Positions 7,832-17,469 of a DNA stretch of 64,000 bases are shown piece after piece. Origin of the DNA: an uncultured Bacteroidota bacterium. Its GTDB lineage: Bacteria; Bacteroidota; Bacteroidia; Flavobacteriales; Flavobacteriaceae. The stretch lies in NCBI GenBank assembly GCA_902597545.1, contig CACJYD010000004.1, forward strand, positions 19,988-83,987, written 5' to 3'. The notes under the pieces were generated by a model. The model ran no database searches, was not told where the DNA came from, and saw nothing but the letters and a program-made list of their open reading frames with translations. The position numbers were made by a program, and so were the translations under genes. The first letter of the stretch is position 1, and each line of letters starts with the position of its first letter.

Positions 7832-9034
7832 ATGAAAATCTTTTTAACATATTTGCTTACTCTTTTTTCTATTTTATCATTCACTCAAGAAACTAAGATT
7901 AAGGCTTACATCGATTGCAGATGCGATGAGAATTACATCAAACAAGAAACTTCATTCTTAGAATATGTAAGAGATCAAGATCTTGCTGATGTAGAGATTT
8001 TCATAAGAGATGAAAGAAATCCTACTGGGTCAAGATCATTTGAAATAAAAATTGATGGTAATAATAAGTACCAAGGAATAAGTTCAACAGGCACAGTTGT
8101 AGGATATACAAATGATACATCCAGTAGTTTGAGAGATAAATTAGTCCATAAGTTAAAAGTGGTTCTCGTTCCATTTTTAGATAAAGGTGACTATAATTTG
8201 AAACTTGATATTGATTCAAATTATACGGATGTTCCAACAAATGACGATAAGTGGAAAAACTGGGTTTTTGAATTATCAGGATCTTATAATGGTGATCAAG
8301 AAGAAAGCAGAAAAACTAATAGATATGAGATTGAATTTGAAATTGATAAACTAACTGAAGATTGGAGAATAGGGGCGGAATTAAGAAGAAATGAAACTAA
8401 TAGAAAGTTCTATTCGGATGATAATGTATACAAGAGTAATAGAAAAACTACAAGTTTTAATGGCAGAGTTGTAAGAAGTATTTCTGATCACTTTTCAGCT
8501 GGGGTATTCTTCGGCGCATATCAAAATACTTATGAAAATATTGATTTCAATAGATATATACAGCCTGCTATCGAATATAGCTTCTACCCTTACAAAGATG
8601 TTTTAAGTAAGGAAATTACACTTGCTTACAAAATTAGTACGGGTAAAAGAAATTATATTGAAAAAACCATTTATGGCTATGAAAAGCAAAAGCTCTCATC
8701 ACAAACATTAAGTTTGAATATTAGATTTAGACAAAAATGGGGTAATGTAAGTTCATATCTTAATGCAACTCAATTTTTAAATGATGGATCAAAAAAAAGA
8801 TTTTCACTTAGAAGTGATTTAGACATAAGAATCTTTGAAGGTTTAGCAGTTAGACTTTCAGGAAATATAAATTTAATCAGAGAACAATATAGCCTAGCAG
8901 CTGGAAATACATCGATTGAAGATTTACTACTTCAGCAAAGGCAAATTGCAACAGACTATAGGACAGGTTTTTCTTTTGGTCTTAGCTATACATTTGGATC
9001 AATTTATAACAGCATAATCAACACTAGGTTATAG
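7832..9034 (+). CDS. Outer-membrane beta-barrel-like protein, unknown function
   Basis: The 400-residue protein has a signal peptide (S-I-L-S-F-T-Q). Next comes a small conserved domain at about residues 22-120 containing Y-I-D-C-R-C-D-E-N-Y-I and F-L-E-Y-V-R-D-Q, with two close cysteines. The last 270 residues alternate polar and hydrophobic positions and end in an aromatic-rich G-L-S-Y-T-F-G, as in outer-membrane beta-barrels. I recall similar proteins with this D-C-x-C domain across Bacteroidota but no assigned function. It lies 22 bases before an S9 peptidase gene and may be cotranscribed with it. Confidence 0.6.
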   Translation: MKIFLTYLLTLFSILSFTQETKIKAYIDCRCDENYIKQETSFLEYVRDQDLADVEIFIRDERNPTGSRSFEIKIDGNNKYQGISSTGTVVGYTNDTSSSLRDKLVHKLKVVLVPFLDKGDYNLKLDIDSNYTDVPTNDDKWKNWVFELSGSYNGDQEESRKTNRYEIEFEIDKLTEDWRIGAELRRNETNRKFYSDDNVYKSNRKTTSFNGRVVRSISDHFSAGVFFGAYQNTYENIDFNRYIQPAIEYSFYPYKDVLSKEITLAYKISTGKRNYIEKTIYGYEKQKLSSQTLSLNIRFRQKWGNVSSYLNATQFLNDGSKKRFSLRSDLDIRIFEGLAVRLSGNINLIREQYSLAAGNTSIEDLLLQQRQIATDYRTGFSFGLSYTFGSIYNSIINTRL

Positions 9035-9056
9035 AAATGTTTTAATTTTAAAGACT

Positions 9057-11216
9057 ATGAGTAGAATATTATTTTTTATCAGTGTATTATTTAGCGTTCT
9101 AGTTTCATGCAGCGATGATATTCAAAAATATGATGCTGATGTATATGAAAATGCAGTCAAATACTTGTCTCAAAACATGAATAAGTATGTGAAGAATAAT
9201 ATTATTTCTCAAAAATGGGAAAACGATAATTTACACTTTAGATTAAAAAGTGATACAATATTTAAATCATATAAAATTAATCTAACAAACCTTGAGCTTA
9301 CTGAGGAAGAATATCCTTTTGATAATACAAGAAGAGTTAGCTATCTTGAGTTTGTTTCACCTGACAAAGAAAAGAGTGTTTACATAAAAGATTATAATCT
9401 TTGGGTTAAAAATTTAAAAACCAACAAATCAAAACAATTAACATTTAATGGTTACCAAGATTACGGATATGGTACAAATAATGCTGGATGGATTAAAAAT
9501 GATAGGCCAGTTTTAAAGTGGTCTGATGACTCGAAAACTATTACTACTTTCAGACAAGATGCAAGAAAGGTTGGAGAAATGTATTTAACTACAACCAATG
9601 TAGGACACCCTAACCTACAAAAATGGAAATATACACTTCCTGGTGATGAAAATATATTTGAAATTGAAAGACTTTTTATTAATGTTGAGACCGGAAAAGT
9701 TACCCCTTTTAAGATGAATAGAGATTATCAAAGGTCAACTACAACGGATCATATTGCTGGCAGAGGTGGAGTATTACTTGATGCAAATTTTAGTAAGGAT
9801 GGAAAAAAATTAGCATTTATTTCTTCCTCAAGAGACCATAAAGAAGCTGATTTAAAAATAGCAGATGTTAAAACTGGAAACGTTAAATCTGTTTACAAAG
9901 AGGTGACAAAGACTTATTATGAATCAGGCGTTAATGGTGAAAATTGGAGAGTTTTTTTCAAAACAAATGAATTTTTGTGGTATTCTGAAAAGGATGATTG
10001 GGGACATCTTTATCTACATGATTTAACAACTGGAAAATTAAAGAATCAAATTACAAGTGGTGAATGGCTGGTAAGAGATGTATTACATGTTGATGAGGTA
10101 ACAAGAGAAATATTTTTTACTGGTGGCGGAAAAGAAGAAGGAAACCCATATCATGTTTATTTATATAAAGTAAACTTTGATGGTTCTGGTTTAATTTGTT
10201 TAACCCCCGAAAAAGGCACTCATAGCATCAATGCTTCGAATGACTGGGAATATTTTACAACTACTTATTCAACTTCAAAAAACCCACCTATTACACTCTT
10301 AAAAAATAGAAGTGGTGAAACACTTAAAGAAGTCAATAAAGTTGATATTTCGGAACTATTAAAAAATAACTGGCAAGAGCCAATTGAATTTTCAGTTAAG
10401 GGCAGAGATGATATAACAGATATCTATGGACTTCTTTACTTACCTAGTTTTTACAATGAAAATCACAATTACCCTGTGCTTAATTATATATATCCAGGTC
10501 CCCAATCTGGAAGTATAGGTAATTATTCATTCTCTGTTGCTAAAAGAGATTTTCAAGCATTAGCCGAGCTGGGGTTCATAGTAATAGGAGTTGATGCAAT
10601 GGGAACACCGGGTAGATCAAAGTCATTTCATGATGCGTATTACGGAAATATGGGTGATAATGGATTGCCAGATAATATAAAAGCCATAAAAGATCTTTCA
10701 AAAATTTATAAAGGAATGGATACTGATCGTGTTGGTATTTGGGGTCATTCAGGCGGAGGCTTTGCATCAACCAGAGCAATTTTAGAGTATCCTGAATTTT
10801 ATGATGTTGCGGTTTCAAGCTCTGGTAATCATGACAATAGAAATTATGAAGCAGACTGGGGAGAAAAATGGCAGGGACTTTTAGAATATATTGATAATGA
10901 TGCCAGCGATGGAGAAAATAATTATGATCTAAAAAAGACTAATTATGATAATCAAGCTAATCAGCTTTTAGCAAAAAATTTAAAAGGCAAATTATTACTA
11001 GCTCATGGTAATTTAGATGATAATGTTCCGCCATATTCTACACTTTTGGTTGTAGATGCTTTAATAAAAGAAAATAAAGATTTTGATCTAATTATTTTTC
11101 CAAACAAAAGGCATGGCTATGGAGATATGAATGACTATTTTACAAGAAGAAAGTGGGATTATTTCGTTAAAAATTTAAAAGGCATAGAACCTCCAAAAGA
11201 GTTTGAGATCAATTAA
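9057..11216 (+). CDS. S9 family (DPP IV-like) dipeptidyl peptidase lipoprotein
   Basis: The 719-residue protein carries a lipoprotein signal (V-L-V-S-C-S-D-D), an eight-bladed-propeller type DPPIV N-terminal domain to about residue 440, and a C-terminal prolyl-oligopeptidase hydrolase domain. The catalytic triad can be placed: Ser565 in G-H-S-G-G-G, Asp654 in L-D-D-N-V, His686 in K-R-H-G-Y-G. Proteins of this type remove X-Pro or X-Ala dipeptides from peptides at the cell surface or in the periplasm. The length equals normal DPP IV. A paralogue lies at 17470-19947. Confidence 0.92.
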   Translation: MSRILFFISVLFSVLVSCSDDIQKYDADVYENAVKYLSQNMNKYVKNNIISQKWENDNLHFRLKSDTIFKSYKINLTNLELTEEEYPFDNTRRVSYLEFVSPDKEKSVYIKDYNLWVKNLKTNKSKQLTFNGYQDYGYGTNNAGWIKNDRPVLKWSDDSKTITTFRQDARKVGEMYLTTTNVGHPNLQKWKYTLPGDENIFEIERLFINVETGKVTPFKMNRDYQRSTTTDHIAGRGGVLLDANFSKDGKKLAFISSSRDHKEADLKIADVKTGNVKSVYKEVTKTYYESGVNGENWRVFFKTNEFLWYSEKDDWGHLYLHDLTTGKLKNQITSGEWLVRDVLHVDEVTREIFFTGGGKEEGNPYHVYLYKVNFDGSGLICLTPEKGTHSINASNDWEYFTTTYSTSKNPPITLLKNRSGETLKEVNKVDISELLKNNWQEPIEFSVKGRDDITDIYGLLYLPSFYNENHNYPVLNYIYPGPQSGSIGNYSFSVAKRDFQALAELGFIVIGVDAMGTPGRSKSFHDAYYGNMGDNGLPDNIKAIKDLSKIYKGMDTDRVGIWGHSGGGFASTRAILEYPEFYDVAVSSSGNHDNRNYEADWGEKWQGLLEYIDNDASDGENNYDLKKTNYDNQANQLLAKNLKGKLLLAHGNLDDNVPPYSTLLVVDALIKENKDFDLIIFPNKRHGYGDMNDYFTRRKWDYFVKNLKGIEPPKEFEIN

Positions 11217-11217
11217 G

Positions 11218-11913
11218 TTATTTGAATATTTTCTTTAAAGTTTTTGAAGTTATTCCCCACAAAATAAAACCACTCATTACTGTAAATAGACCCATTAAAG
11301 AAAAAATTCTAATTAATTTATTATTAAAATCATCTCTTGTTTCATAATCCATTGTATGTGTCATCCATAAAAAGTCAAACCATCTCCAATCTCTATGTCT
11401 TACTGTTTGGAACTGCCCATCTAACGCAGAAACATATGATTTTAAATTTTCTGTTCCTTCATAAGAAATTACGAAAGCTGGAAGAGGACGTCCTCTGTAT
11501 TCGTGATGATTTCCAACCTCATATATCTTCTCAACAAGGCTAATTTTATACTGGTCTAAAATATTTTCATTTGAAATTGAAATAGCTTCTTCTTTTGTTA
11601 TAGAATCTTTTATAGACCCATTAATAGCATTTACCAAAAGTTCGCTATTTATCCAATAATATGGTACATTGTTGAAATCTCTTAAAGATATTGTTTTGAT
11701 ACCATCTTTATAGTCTAAGTCTGAGGGGCTAATTAAATTTTTATATTCCTTTTGGACCTTATTTTTTTTGAATTGATCTCCATGAATTTCATCTAAATTA
11801 GTCCATGAAAAATAAAGGCCACTTATTGTCCAAAATAGAAATTGGATTCCTAAAAATAAGCCAAGATATCTATGGACTTTTCTAAACTTGAGTGATGTTT
11901 TAGCAGAAACCAA
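11218..11913 (-). CDS. PepSY-associated membrane protein
   Basis: The 231-residue protein has an N-terminal helix with K-V-H-R-Y-L-G-L-F-L-G-I-Q-F-L-F-W, a periplasmic domain of about 140 residues, and a C-terminal helix (L-M-G-L-F-T-V-M-S-G-F-I-L-W-G). This is the layout of PepSY-associated TM proteins, often linked to iron or copper uptake or reduction. The start must be TTG at 11913, because an in-frame stop lies two codons upstream and no ATG follows in the N-terminal helix. It is the last of three minus-strand genes with an HMA protein and a TonB receptor, 13 bases after the HMA gene. Confidence 0.75.
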   Translation of the reverse strand: MVSAKTSLKFRKVHRYLGLFLGIQFLFWTISGLYFSWTNLDEIHGDQFKKNKVQKEYKNLISPSDLDYKDGIKTISLRDFNNVPYYWINSELLVNAINGSIKDSITKEEAISISNENILDQYKISLVEKIYEVGNHHEYRGRPLPAFVISYEGTENLKSYVSALDGQFQTVRHRDWRWFDFLWMTHTMDYETRDDFNNKLIRIFSLMGLFTVMSGFILWGITSKTLKKIFK

Positions 11914-11926
11914 GACAGATTACCAT

Positions 11927-12265
11927 TTATTCTGGATCACGATATTTACAACAGCCGTGAAGATTATCATATACTTCGTCAGTTGCCTTATATGATGAAT
12001 TATCATGACCAACATCAGCAATTTTCTTTTTAACATCATCAATAGAAACTTTAGTACTATTGTAGATGATTGAAAAGTTCTTTGACTGAGGGCTCCAACT
12101 CACATACTTTACACCTTTGAGGGATAAGGTTGCAGACTCAATTCTTTTTTTACACATCTCACAATTACCGCTAACTTCAAAAGTATCTCTAGCATTTTTT
12201 TCTTTGGTTTGTGAAAAAGAAATTAATGGGATAACTAATAATAAAAGAAAAATAATATTTTTCAT
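11927..12265 (-). CDS. Exported heavy-metal-associated (HMA) domain protein
   Basis: The 112-residue protein has a signal peptide (L-V-I-P-L-I-S-F-S-Q) and one HMA domain with the metal motif G-N-C-E-M-C-K-K-R, a C-x2-C site typical of Cu(I) or other soft metal binding. A second Cys pair is near the end (H-G-C-C-K-Y). HMA domains are usually cytoplasmic chaperones or parts of P-type ATPases; an exported one suggests periplasmic metal handling. It sits 4 bases from the TonB receptor stop, so the two are one operon. Which metal is bound is not readable; copper is most likely by family. Confidence 0.85.
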   Translation of the reverse strand: MKNIIFLLLLVIPLISFSQTKEKNARDTFEVSGNCEMCKKRIESATLSLKGVKYVSWSPQSKNFSIIYNSTKVSIDDVKKKIADVGHDNSSYKATDEVYDNLHGCCKYRDPE

Positions 12266-12269
12266 AATA

Positions 12270-14492
12270 CTAATTTAATATTTTATAACGTAATCCTAAG
12301 TAATATATCGAACCAAAAATTGGGCCATGAACAATTGAAGCATCAAAATTTGGATCAAAAGGATTATTGGACATAATTATCGGATTATCTTGTTTAAAGT
12401 TATTGATATTTTCACCTCCTAAGTAAACTTCAAATTTATTACTAAAAACTCTGGTAATTTGAGAGTTAACAGAAAAATGAGGATCAACAAGTTCAAAACT
12501 ATCTCTTGGGTTTTGCATTAATCTTTGTTTACCTAATCTATTATATGTTATATCAAATTTCCAATTTTTATCATTTACTTTATTTGATTCAATCCCATAG
12601 TTGAAAAAGATAATATTTCTAGGTTGAATAGGTTTTTCTTTCAACCCGGATTTATAATATGATTTAACATCATACTTTTTATAAGCAGCCGTTAAATTCC
12701 AATTGTTTTTAGAAAAAAGAAATTCGAGTTGATAGTTGTCTGATTTAGACTTTCCAAATGTTGAATTATAAAAATTAAATTCACCAAAAGTCTCGTAATC
12801 CAAGATCACTTTATTATCAAAAATTGTTTTGTAAAAGTCAAAAATTAAGTTTCCTTGTCCTCCAAATAGAAAAACTTTGTGATCTAGACTAAAGCCTAAG
12901 TTAGTAGCCTTTTCCGGATCAACACCATATAATTTTTCGGCAAATGTTTTATTAATATTTTTTCTATTAGATAAAAATAAAACTTGATTTTCAGCAAATA
13001 TATTAGCAATTTTTCTACCCGTTCCTAATGATCCCTTTATTGAAAAATTATCATTTAATGAATATCTAAAATGCAACCTTGGGGTAAAGAATGAACCTAA
13101 ATTGTTATGAATATCATACCTGAGTCCAAAAATCAAATTAAAATTGTTAGTGTTGTCGAAACTGTATTCAAAAAAACCTCCAAATGATGAATCAACTCTG
13201 CTTAAATCAGACTTGAATACGTACTCATGATAGTCATCGCTAGAAAAATTTAATCCTACTTTTATTTTATTTTTTGTATTTGAAATAATTGAATTATAAA
13301 TCAAATTAGTAAAGAAGCTCTTTTGAGAAATATCATAATCATTTAGACCATAATATGATTCTTGATCATGAAAATTATATGCAAATTGAAACCCTAAACT
13401 TTGATATGGAATATTAGGATTTACATAACCAAGTTTAAAAGACGAATCAAATCTATTTGTAAAAATCTCTCCTCCCCAAACTCTTGATAAATCTGATTTT
13501 TCATTAAAGTCAACACTACCAATTTTTTTATTATCATCTAAGTATCTGATATTTAAAAAACTTACTAATCCATTAGATGCATCCGTAAATTGCCATTTAC
13601 TTAAAAGGTTGATTTGATCTTGAATTGGTTTGTCCAAAAATAAATCTCCATTCTTATCATTCGCTCTTTTTCTATCATTGTAATGAATGAATAATGTGTT
13701 TTGTAATTTTTCACTCCATTTAGATCTTACATGTGCATTTGCCTCAATCCTACCATCAATACTATTGAACAAATTAAAAAAGAAAGGCATGTCACTGGAA
13801 GGTTTTTTAATTTCGTAATTAATCTGTCCAGCAATACTTTCATAACCATTTGTTACACTACCCATTCCTTTAGTAACCTGAATACTTTCAATCCAAGTTC
13901 CTGGTGTAAAGCCTAAACCAAAAGTTTGTGAGGCTCCTCTTACCATCGGAATATTTTCCTCCGTTATAAGAATGTAAGGACTTTTCAATCCTAACATTTC
14001 AATTTGCTTAGTACCTGTGATTGCATCATTATGGTTGACATCAACGGATGGGTTTGTTTCAAAACTTTCTGATAGATTACAACAAGCTGCTTTTAATAGT
14101 TCCTCTTCGCTAATCATAACAACATTTTGAGGCATTAAATAGGTTCTTTGAGCTGAGCTTCTCCTTTTTGAAACTGTAACTTCACTTAATTCATTTTGAT
14201 CAGAAAATTTGAGGTAATGTGTTATGTATTTATTATCATTAACATCTAAAGTATCAGTATTAAAACCAATATAACTGATAATTAGTTTATTTGTACTTTG
14301 CTCTTTATCAATTTTAAACTCTCCATTGGATTTTGTTATAACTCCTTTACTTGTTCCTTGCCAAAAAACATTAGCACCAGAAATTGGAAAGTCAACACCC
14401 TCGTCTTCAAATAATACTTTACCAGAAATTACATCTTGAGAATAAATAAAATTTATTGATGAGATAAATAGTATATATAGAAATTTTTTCAT
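12270..14492 (-). CDS. TonB-dependent receptor, probably for copper or another metal
   Basis: The 740-residue protein has a signal peptide, a carboxypeptidase-like regulatory domain (about residues 20-105), a plug domain (about 125-235) and a beta-barrel that ends in a hydrophobic strand (Y-Y-L-G-L-R-Y-K-I-L-N). The plug carries A-A-C-C-N-L-S-E-S-F-E, a Cys-Cys motif of a receptor branch that occurs next to HMA proteins. With the HMA and PepSY genes downstream it forms a likely metal import or scavenging unit. A -7 like element TATTTTTG lies on the minus strand at 14528-14535. Substrate is inferred from context only. Confidence 0.88.
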   Translation of the reverse strand: MKKFLYILFISSINFIYSQDVISGKVLFEDEGVDFPISGANVFWQGTSKGVITKSNGEFKIDKEQSTNKLIISYIGFNTDTLDVNDNKYITHYLKFSDQNELSEVTVSKRRSSAQRTYLMPQNVVMISEEELLKAACCNLSESFETNPSVDVNHNDAITGTKQIEMLGLKSPYILITEENIPMVRGASQTFGLGFTPGTWIESIQVTKGMGSVTNGYESIAGQINYEIKKPSSDMPFFFNLFNSIDGRIEANAHVRSKWSEKLQNTLFIHYNDRKRANDKNGDLFLDKPIQDQINLLSKWQFTDASNGLVSFLNIRYLDDNKKIGSVDFNEKSDLSRVWGGEIFTNRFDSSFKLGYVNPNIPYQSLGFQFAYNFHDQESYYGLNDYDISQKSFFTNLIYNSIISNTKNKIKVGLNFSSDDYHEYVFKSDLSRVDSSFGGFFEYSFDNTNNFNLIFGLRYDIHNNLGSFFTPRLHFRYSLNDNFSIKGSLGTGRKIANIFAENQVLFLSNRKNINKTFAEKLYGVDPEKATNLGFSLDHKVFLFGGQGNLIFDFYKTIFDNKVILDYETFGEFNFYNSTFGKSKSDNYQLEFLFSKNNWNLTAAYKKYDVKSYYKSGLKEKPIQPRNIIFFNYGIESNKVNDKNWKFDITYNRLGKQRLMQNPRDSFELVDPHFSVNSQITRVFSNKFEVYLGGENINNFKQDNPIIMSNNPFDPNFDASIVHGPIFGSIYYLGLRYKILN

Positions 14493-14579
14493 TTTTATTT
14501 CGAACTAACGAAACATATTATTTGGAGCAAAAATAGCACAGTTTTAGATGATTTAAGCTATTTTTGATTAAGTTTTTAA

Positions 14580-14807
14580 ATGAGTACGCTAGAGCTAATA
14601 GGTTGGATAGGAAATACATTCGTAATTATATCTTTCTTGCATAATGACACCTTAAAACTCAGATCTTATAACTTGGTAGGGGCATCTGCATGGCTCATTT
14701 ATGGAATTGTAGCAAATTCTTATTCAATCATTTTTCTTAATGTTGTAGTTATCTCAATACAAATTTTTAAAATTTCTCAAATACTAAGAGACAAGAAAAA
14801 ATTATAG
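14580..14807 (+). CDS. Small YgjV/SemiSWEET-like membrane protein
   Basis: This 75-residue protein has about three hydrophobic helices and the pattern I-G-W-I-G-N-T ... L-K-L-R-S-Y-N-L-V-G-A ... I-Y-G-I-V-A-N, which resembles half-size PQ-loop proteins and the YgjV family. Transport of small sugars is the role of true SemiSWEETs, but here it is only a possibility. It is divergent from the TonB receptor and overlaps the 3' end of the sulfatase gene by 6 bases. Confidence 0.6.
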   Translation: MSTLELIGWIGNTFVIISFLHNDTLKLRSYNLVGASAWLIYGIVANSYSIIFLNVVVISIQIFKISQILRDKKKL

Positions 14808-16532
14808 TTTTTTTACCTCCACCCAAAAGGGTAAAATGTTTTTTCGATTTATTGTTAAAAATGGTATTAAATCGAAATCTCCTTCATCAACTTTAATATT
14901 TTCCATGCTAGCAAATCCTTTATCATCAAGGTATATCTTTTTTGAATGGACACTATTCCCAATCTCCAAAGTCATTTGCCCATCACTCTGCTCAACATTA
15001 TTAAATTTGAATTTAAAATTATATACACCACTTTGAAAATTAACTCTCCATAAACCGTATTTCTCATTTTGAGCCCAAATACCTCTTTGTCCACCTGCAT
15101 CATTTCTGTTTAAAATTGTAGGGTTTTCATAAATACTCCCTAAGTGAATTCTAGGCTTATTTACCAAGTTTTTTGATTTTATTAATTCATCATACACATC
15201 ATCCATTCTATTTTTCATGTCCATTGCGAGTTGGTTTTTCTCTAAAATTAAATTTTTAGATTCAGTAGGATCATTAACCAAATCATACAATTCAAAATTT
15301 TCAATTTGTGAATCATAATCGGTGTTTCCAACAAGCTTATAGTTATCACTATTTAATGAAATATTTTTATATAGCTCAGGTGATTTTCTTGTCCAGTAAG
15401 AGAAAAAATCTCTATTATTTTTATCAATATTTTCATCAAATAAATCAATTCCATCTATTTTTCTATCAGAGGGAATTGTTAGGTTACATAGTTTAGACAA
15501 GGTTGGAAGAACATCAATATGAGCGCCAAAAAAATCTATATCCTTTGCCTTTTTATAAAGTTTGGGATAGCTAAAGTAAAGGGGAACTTTAATGCCCCCA
15601 TTATAAACCTGACTCTTTAAACCTCTAAGATTTGAAACATATCTTGTTTGCTGAGGACCATTATCAGTTAAAAAAATAACAATTGTGTTTTCTTTAATAT
15701 CTAATTCCTCAAGCTTATATAAAAGCTTTCCAAAATTTTCATCAATATTGGTAACCATACCATAAATCTTTTTTGCATCATTAACATCTCTTTCAGTCAT
15801 TTCAGAAGTTACTTCTTCATAAAAATTTGAAGGATCAATATCCTTATATAAATCATAATATTTTTCAGGGACTTGCAAAGGAGTGTGAGGAGCATTGAAT
15901 GATAAATAGCAAAAAAACTGATTCGATTTATTTTGTTCAATAAACTTTAAAGCCTCATCAGTGAAAATATCTGAACAATATCCCTCATATTCTTTTATTT
16001 CATTGTTATGCCATAAAGCTGGATCAAAATAGCTCTCATTTCCAGCATAATAATTTGTAAAATCTCCAACTTGACCTATACCTCCTGCTAAATGAATTAA
16101 TGATTCCTGAAAACCTTGATCAGACGGTCTTGAGGGATAGTTATCTCCTAAGTGCCATTTTCCAAAAATTCCAGTTTTGTAATTTTTTTCAGCAAAAATT
16201 TCAGCTAATGTTATTTCACTAGATGACATTATTGCGCCACCATTATATGTATCAGTAACTCCCGTTCTAAGAGAATACCTTCCAGTTAATAAACTAGATC
16301 TAGTAGGAGCACAAACTGGGGAAACATGAAAGTTATTGAACCTTAAACTCTCACTAGCAAATTTGTCAAGGTTAGGAGTAATTATATTTTTATTGCCATT
16401 GTAGCCAATATCTCCATAACCCTGATCATCTGTAATTACTATAATAACATTTGGATTACTTGTTTCAGAATTATTATTGCATGAAAGCAATAAGCTAGAT
16501 AAAATGAAGAAAAATAATATGTTGTATTTCAT
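14802..16532 (-). CDS. Sulfatase (arylsulfatase type), lipoprotein
   Basis: The 576-residue protein starts with a lipoprotein signal (L-L-L-S-C-N-N). The alkaline-phosphatase-fold N-terminal domain has the metal-binding D-D-Q-G-Y-G at about residues 35-40 and the formylglycine site C-A-P-T-R at Cys74, followed by S-S-L-L-T-G-R. Cys74 needs conversion by a sulfatase-maturing enzyme, which is not in this window. A C-terminal domain of about 120 residues extends past the usual core. Sulfatases of marine Bacteroidota release sulfate from algal polysaccharides. It is the last gene of a minus-strand run with two esterases and an S9 peptidase. Confidence 0.92.
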   Translation of the reverse strand: MKYNILFFFILSSLLLSCNNNSETSNPNVIIVITDDQGYGDIGYNGNKNIITPNLDKFASESLRFNNFHVSPVCAPTRSSLLTGRYSLRTGVTDTYNGGAIMSSSEITLAEIFAEKNYKTGIFGKWHLGDNYPSRPSDQGFQESLIHLAGGIGQVGDFTNYYAGNESYFDPALWHNNEIKEYEGYCSDIFTDEALKFIEQNKSNQFFCYLSFNAPHTPLQVPEKYYDLYKDIDPSNFYEEVTSEMTERDVNDAKKIYGMVTNIDENFGKLLYKLEELDIKENTIVIFLTDNGPQQTRYVSNLRGLKSQVYNGGIKVPLYFSYPKLYKKAKDIDFFGAHIDVLPTLSKLCNLTIPSDRKIDGIDLFDENIDKNNRDFFSYWTRKSPELYKNISLNSDNYKLVGNTDYDSQIENFELYDLVNDPTESKNLILEKNQLAMDMKNRMDDVYDELIKSKNLVNKPRIHLGSIYENPTILNRNDAGGQRGIWAQNEKYGLWRVNFQSGVYNFKFKFNNVEQSDGQMTLEIGNSVHSKKIYLDDKGFASMENIKVDEGDFDLIPFLTINRKNILPFWVEVKKL

Positions 16533-16548
16533 GGAAAAATTAGCTTTT

Positions 16549-17454
16549 CTAATCTATTATTCCATCAATATTATAGCTAGAAACAAATTCCCAAATTAAA
16601 CCGCTAGTATTTTTACCGTTATAATTTAATTTATCATCCCAATAATGGCCACCTCCTATTATTTTAATATGTTCAACATAAATATCTCCAGCATCATTAT
16701 AGTATTTATACTGTTCTATTGAACCATCTTGATTAGTTAATAAATCTTCATTTGGTGTGGTGTTAAAATTTTTCCACCAATCAACTACTTCTGGAATTGA
16801 TGGATAATATATATTACCATCATATGGAACATCAAAATCATCCGTTCCATGAATATTAATCATTGCCGTAGGGAATTGAGCATCACAACTTTGGTAACTA
16901 TCATCTAACATAGTACCAGCAACTGAACCAATCGCAGCAAATTTTTTGGAGTTACAAGCTAAATAATATGACATAAAACCTCCATTTGAATATCCAGCAG
17001 CGTATATTCTTTTACTATCAATTACAGGATAATCAACTATTAATTGATCAATTAAATTTTCAATGAAACCAATATCATCAACATCACTTTTATTATCAGC
17101 AGAGGGATTAGAACAATTCCAATGTGAGCCAGTACCACCTAAATCAAGACCTTGAGGATAGACAACTATAAAATTATTACTCTCTGCTAAATCTCTCATA
17201 TCTGCCGAATTAATGAATTGAGTAGCAATTCCTCCAAAACCATGAAAAACAAACATCAATGGATAATCAATTTCAGAATCATAAGAATCAGGAATATAGA
17301 CAAGATAGTTTCTATTCACATTGTCATGAGTTAAAGTTTTTGTTTGAAGTCCTGTTATAATTCCATCCTCATCAACCTGAGTATTATCTTCACTCTTACA
17401 TGAAATAATCATTAATGATAAAATGAAAAAGGATAAATATTTTTTGCAATTCAT
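16549..17454 (-). CDS. PHB depolymerase/feruloyl esterase-like lipoprotein
   Basis: The 301-residue alpha/beta hydrolase has a lipoprotein signal (M-I-I-S-C-K). The oxyanion region is V-F-H-G-F-G-G, the nucleophile is Ser156 in G-Y-S-N-G-G, an Asp candidate is in H-G-T-D-D-F-D-V-P, and the His is in G-G-G-H-Y-W. This is the LpqC/poly(3-hydroxybutyrate) depolymerase family, whose members also include feruloyl and acetylxylan esterases. Substrate cannot be told. It follows the S9 peptidase by 15 bases and precedes the sulfatase by 16 bases, so all are probably one transcript. Confidence 0.85.
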   Translation of the reverse strand: MNCKKYLSFFILSLMIISCKSEDNTQVDEDGIITGLQTKTLTHDNVNRNYLVYIPDSYDSEIDYPLMFVFHGFGGIATQFINSADMRDLAESNNFIVVYPQGLDLGGTGSHWNCSNPSADNKSDVDDIGFIENLIDQLIVDYPVIDSKRIYAAGYSNGGFMSYYLACNSKKFAAIGSVAGTMLDDSYQSCDAQFPTAMINIHGTDDFDVPYDGNIYYPSIPEVVDWWKNFNTTPNEDLLTNQDGSIEQYKYYNDAGDIYVEHIKIIGGGHYWDDKLNYNGKNTSGLIWEFVSSYNIDGIID

Positions 17455-17469
17455 ATTATTAAAATTATG

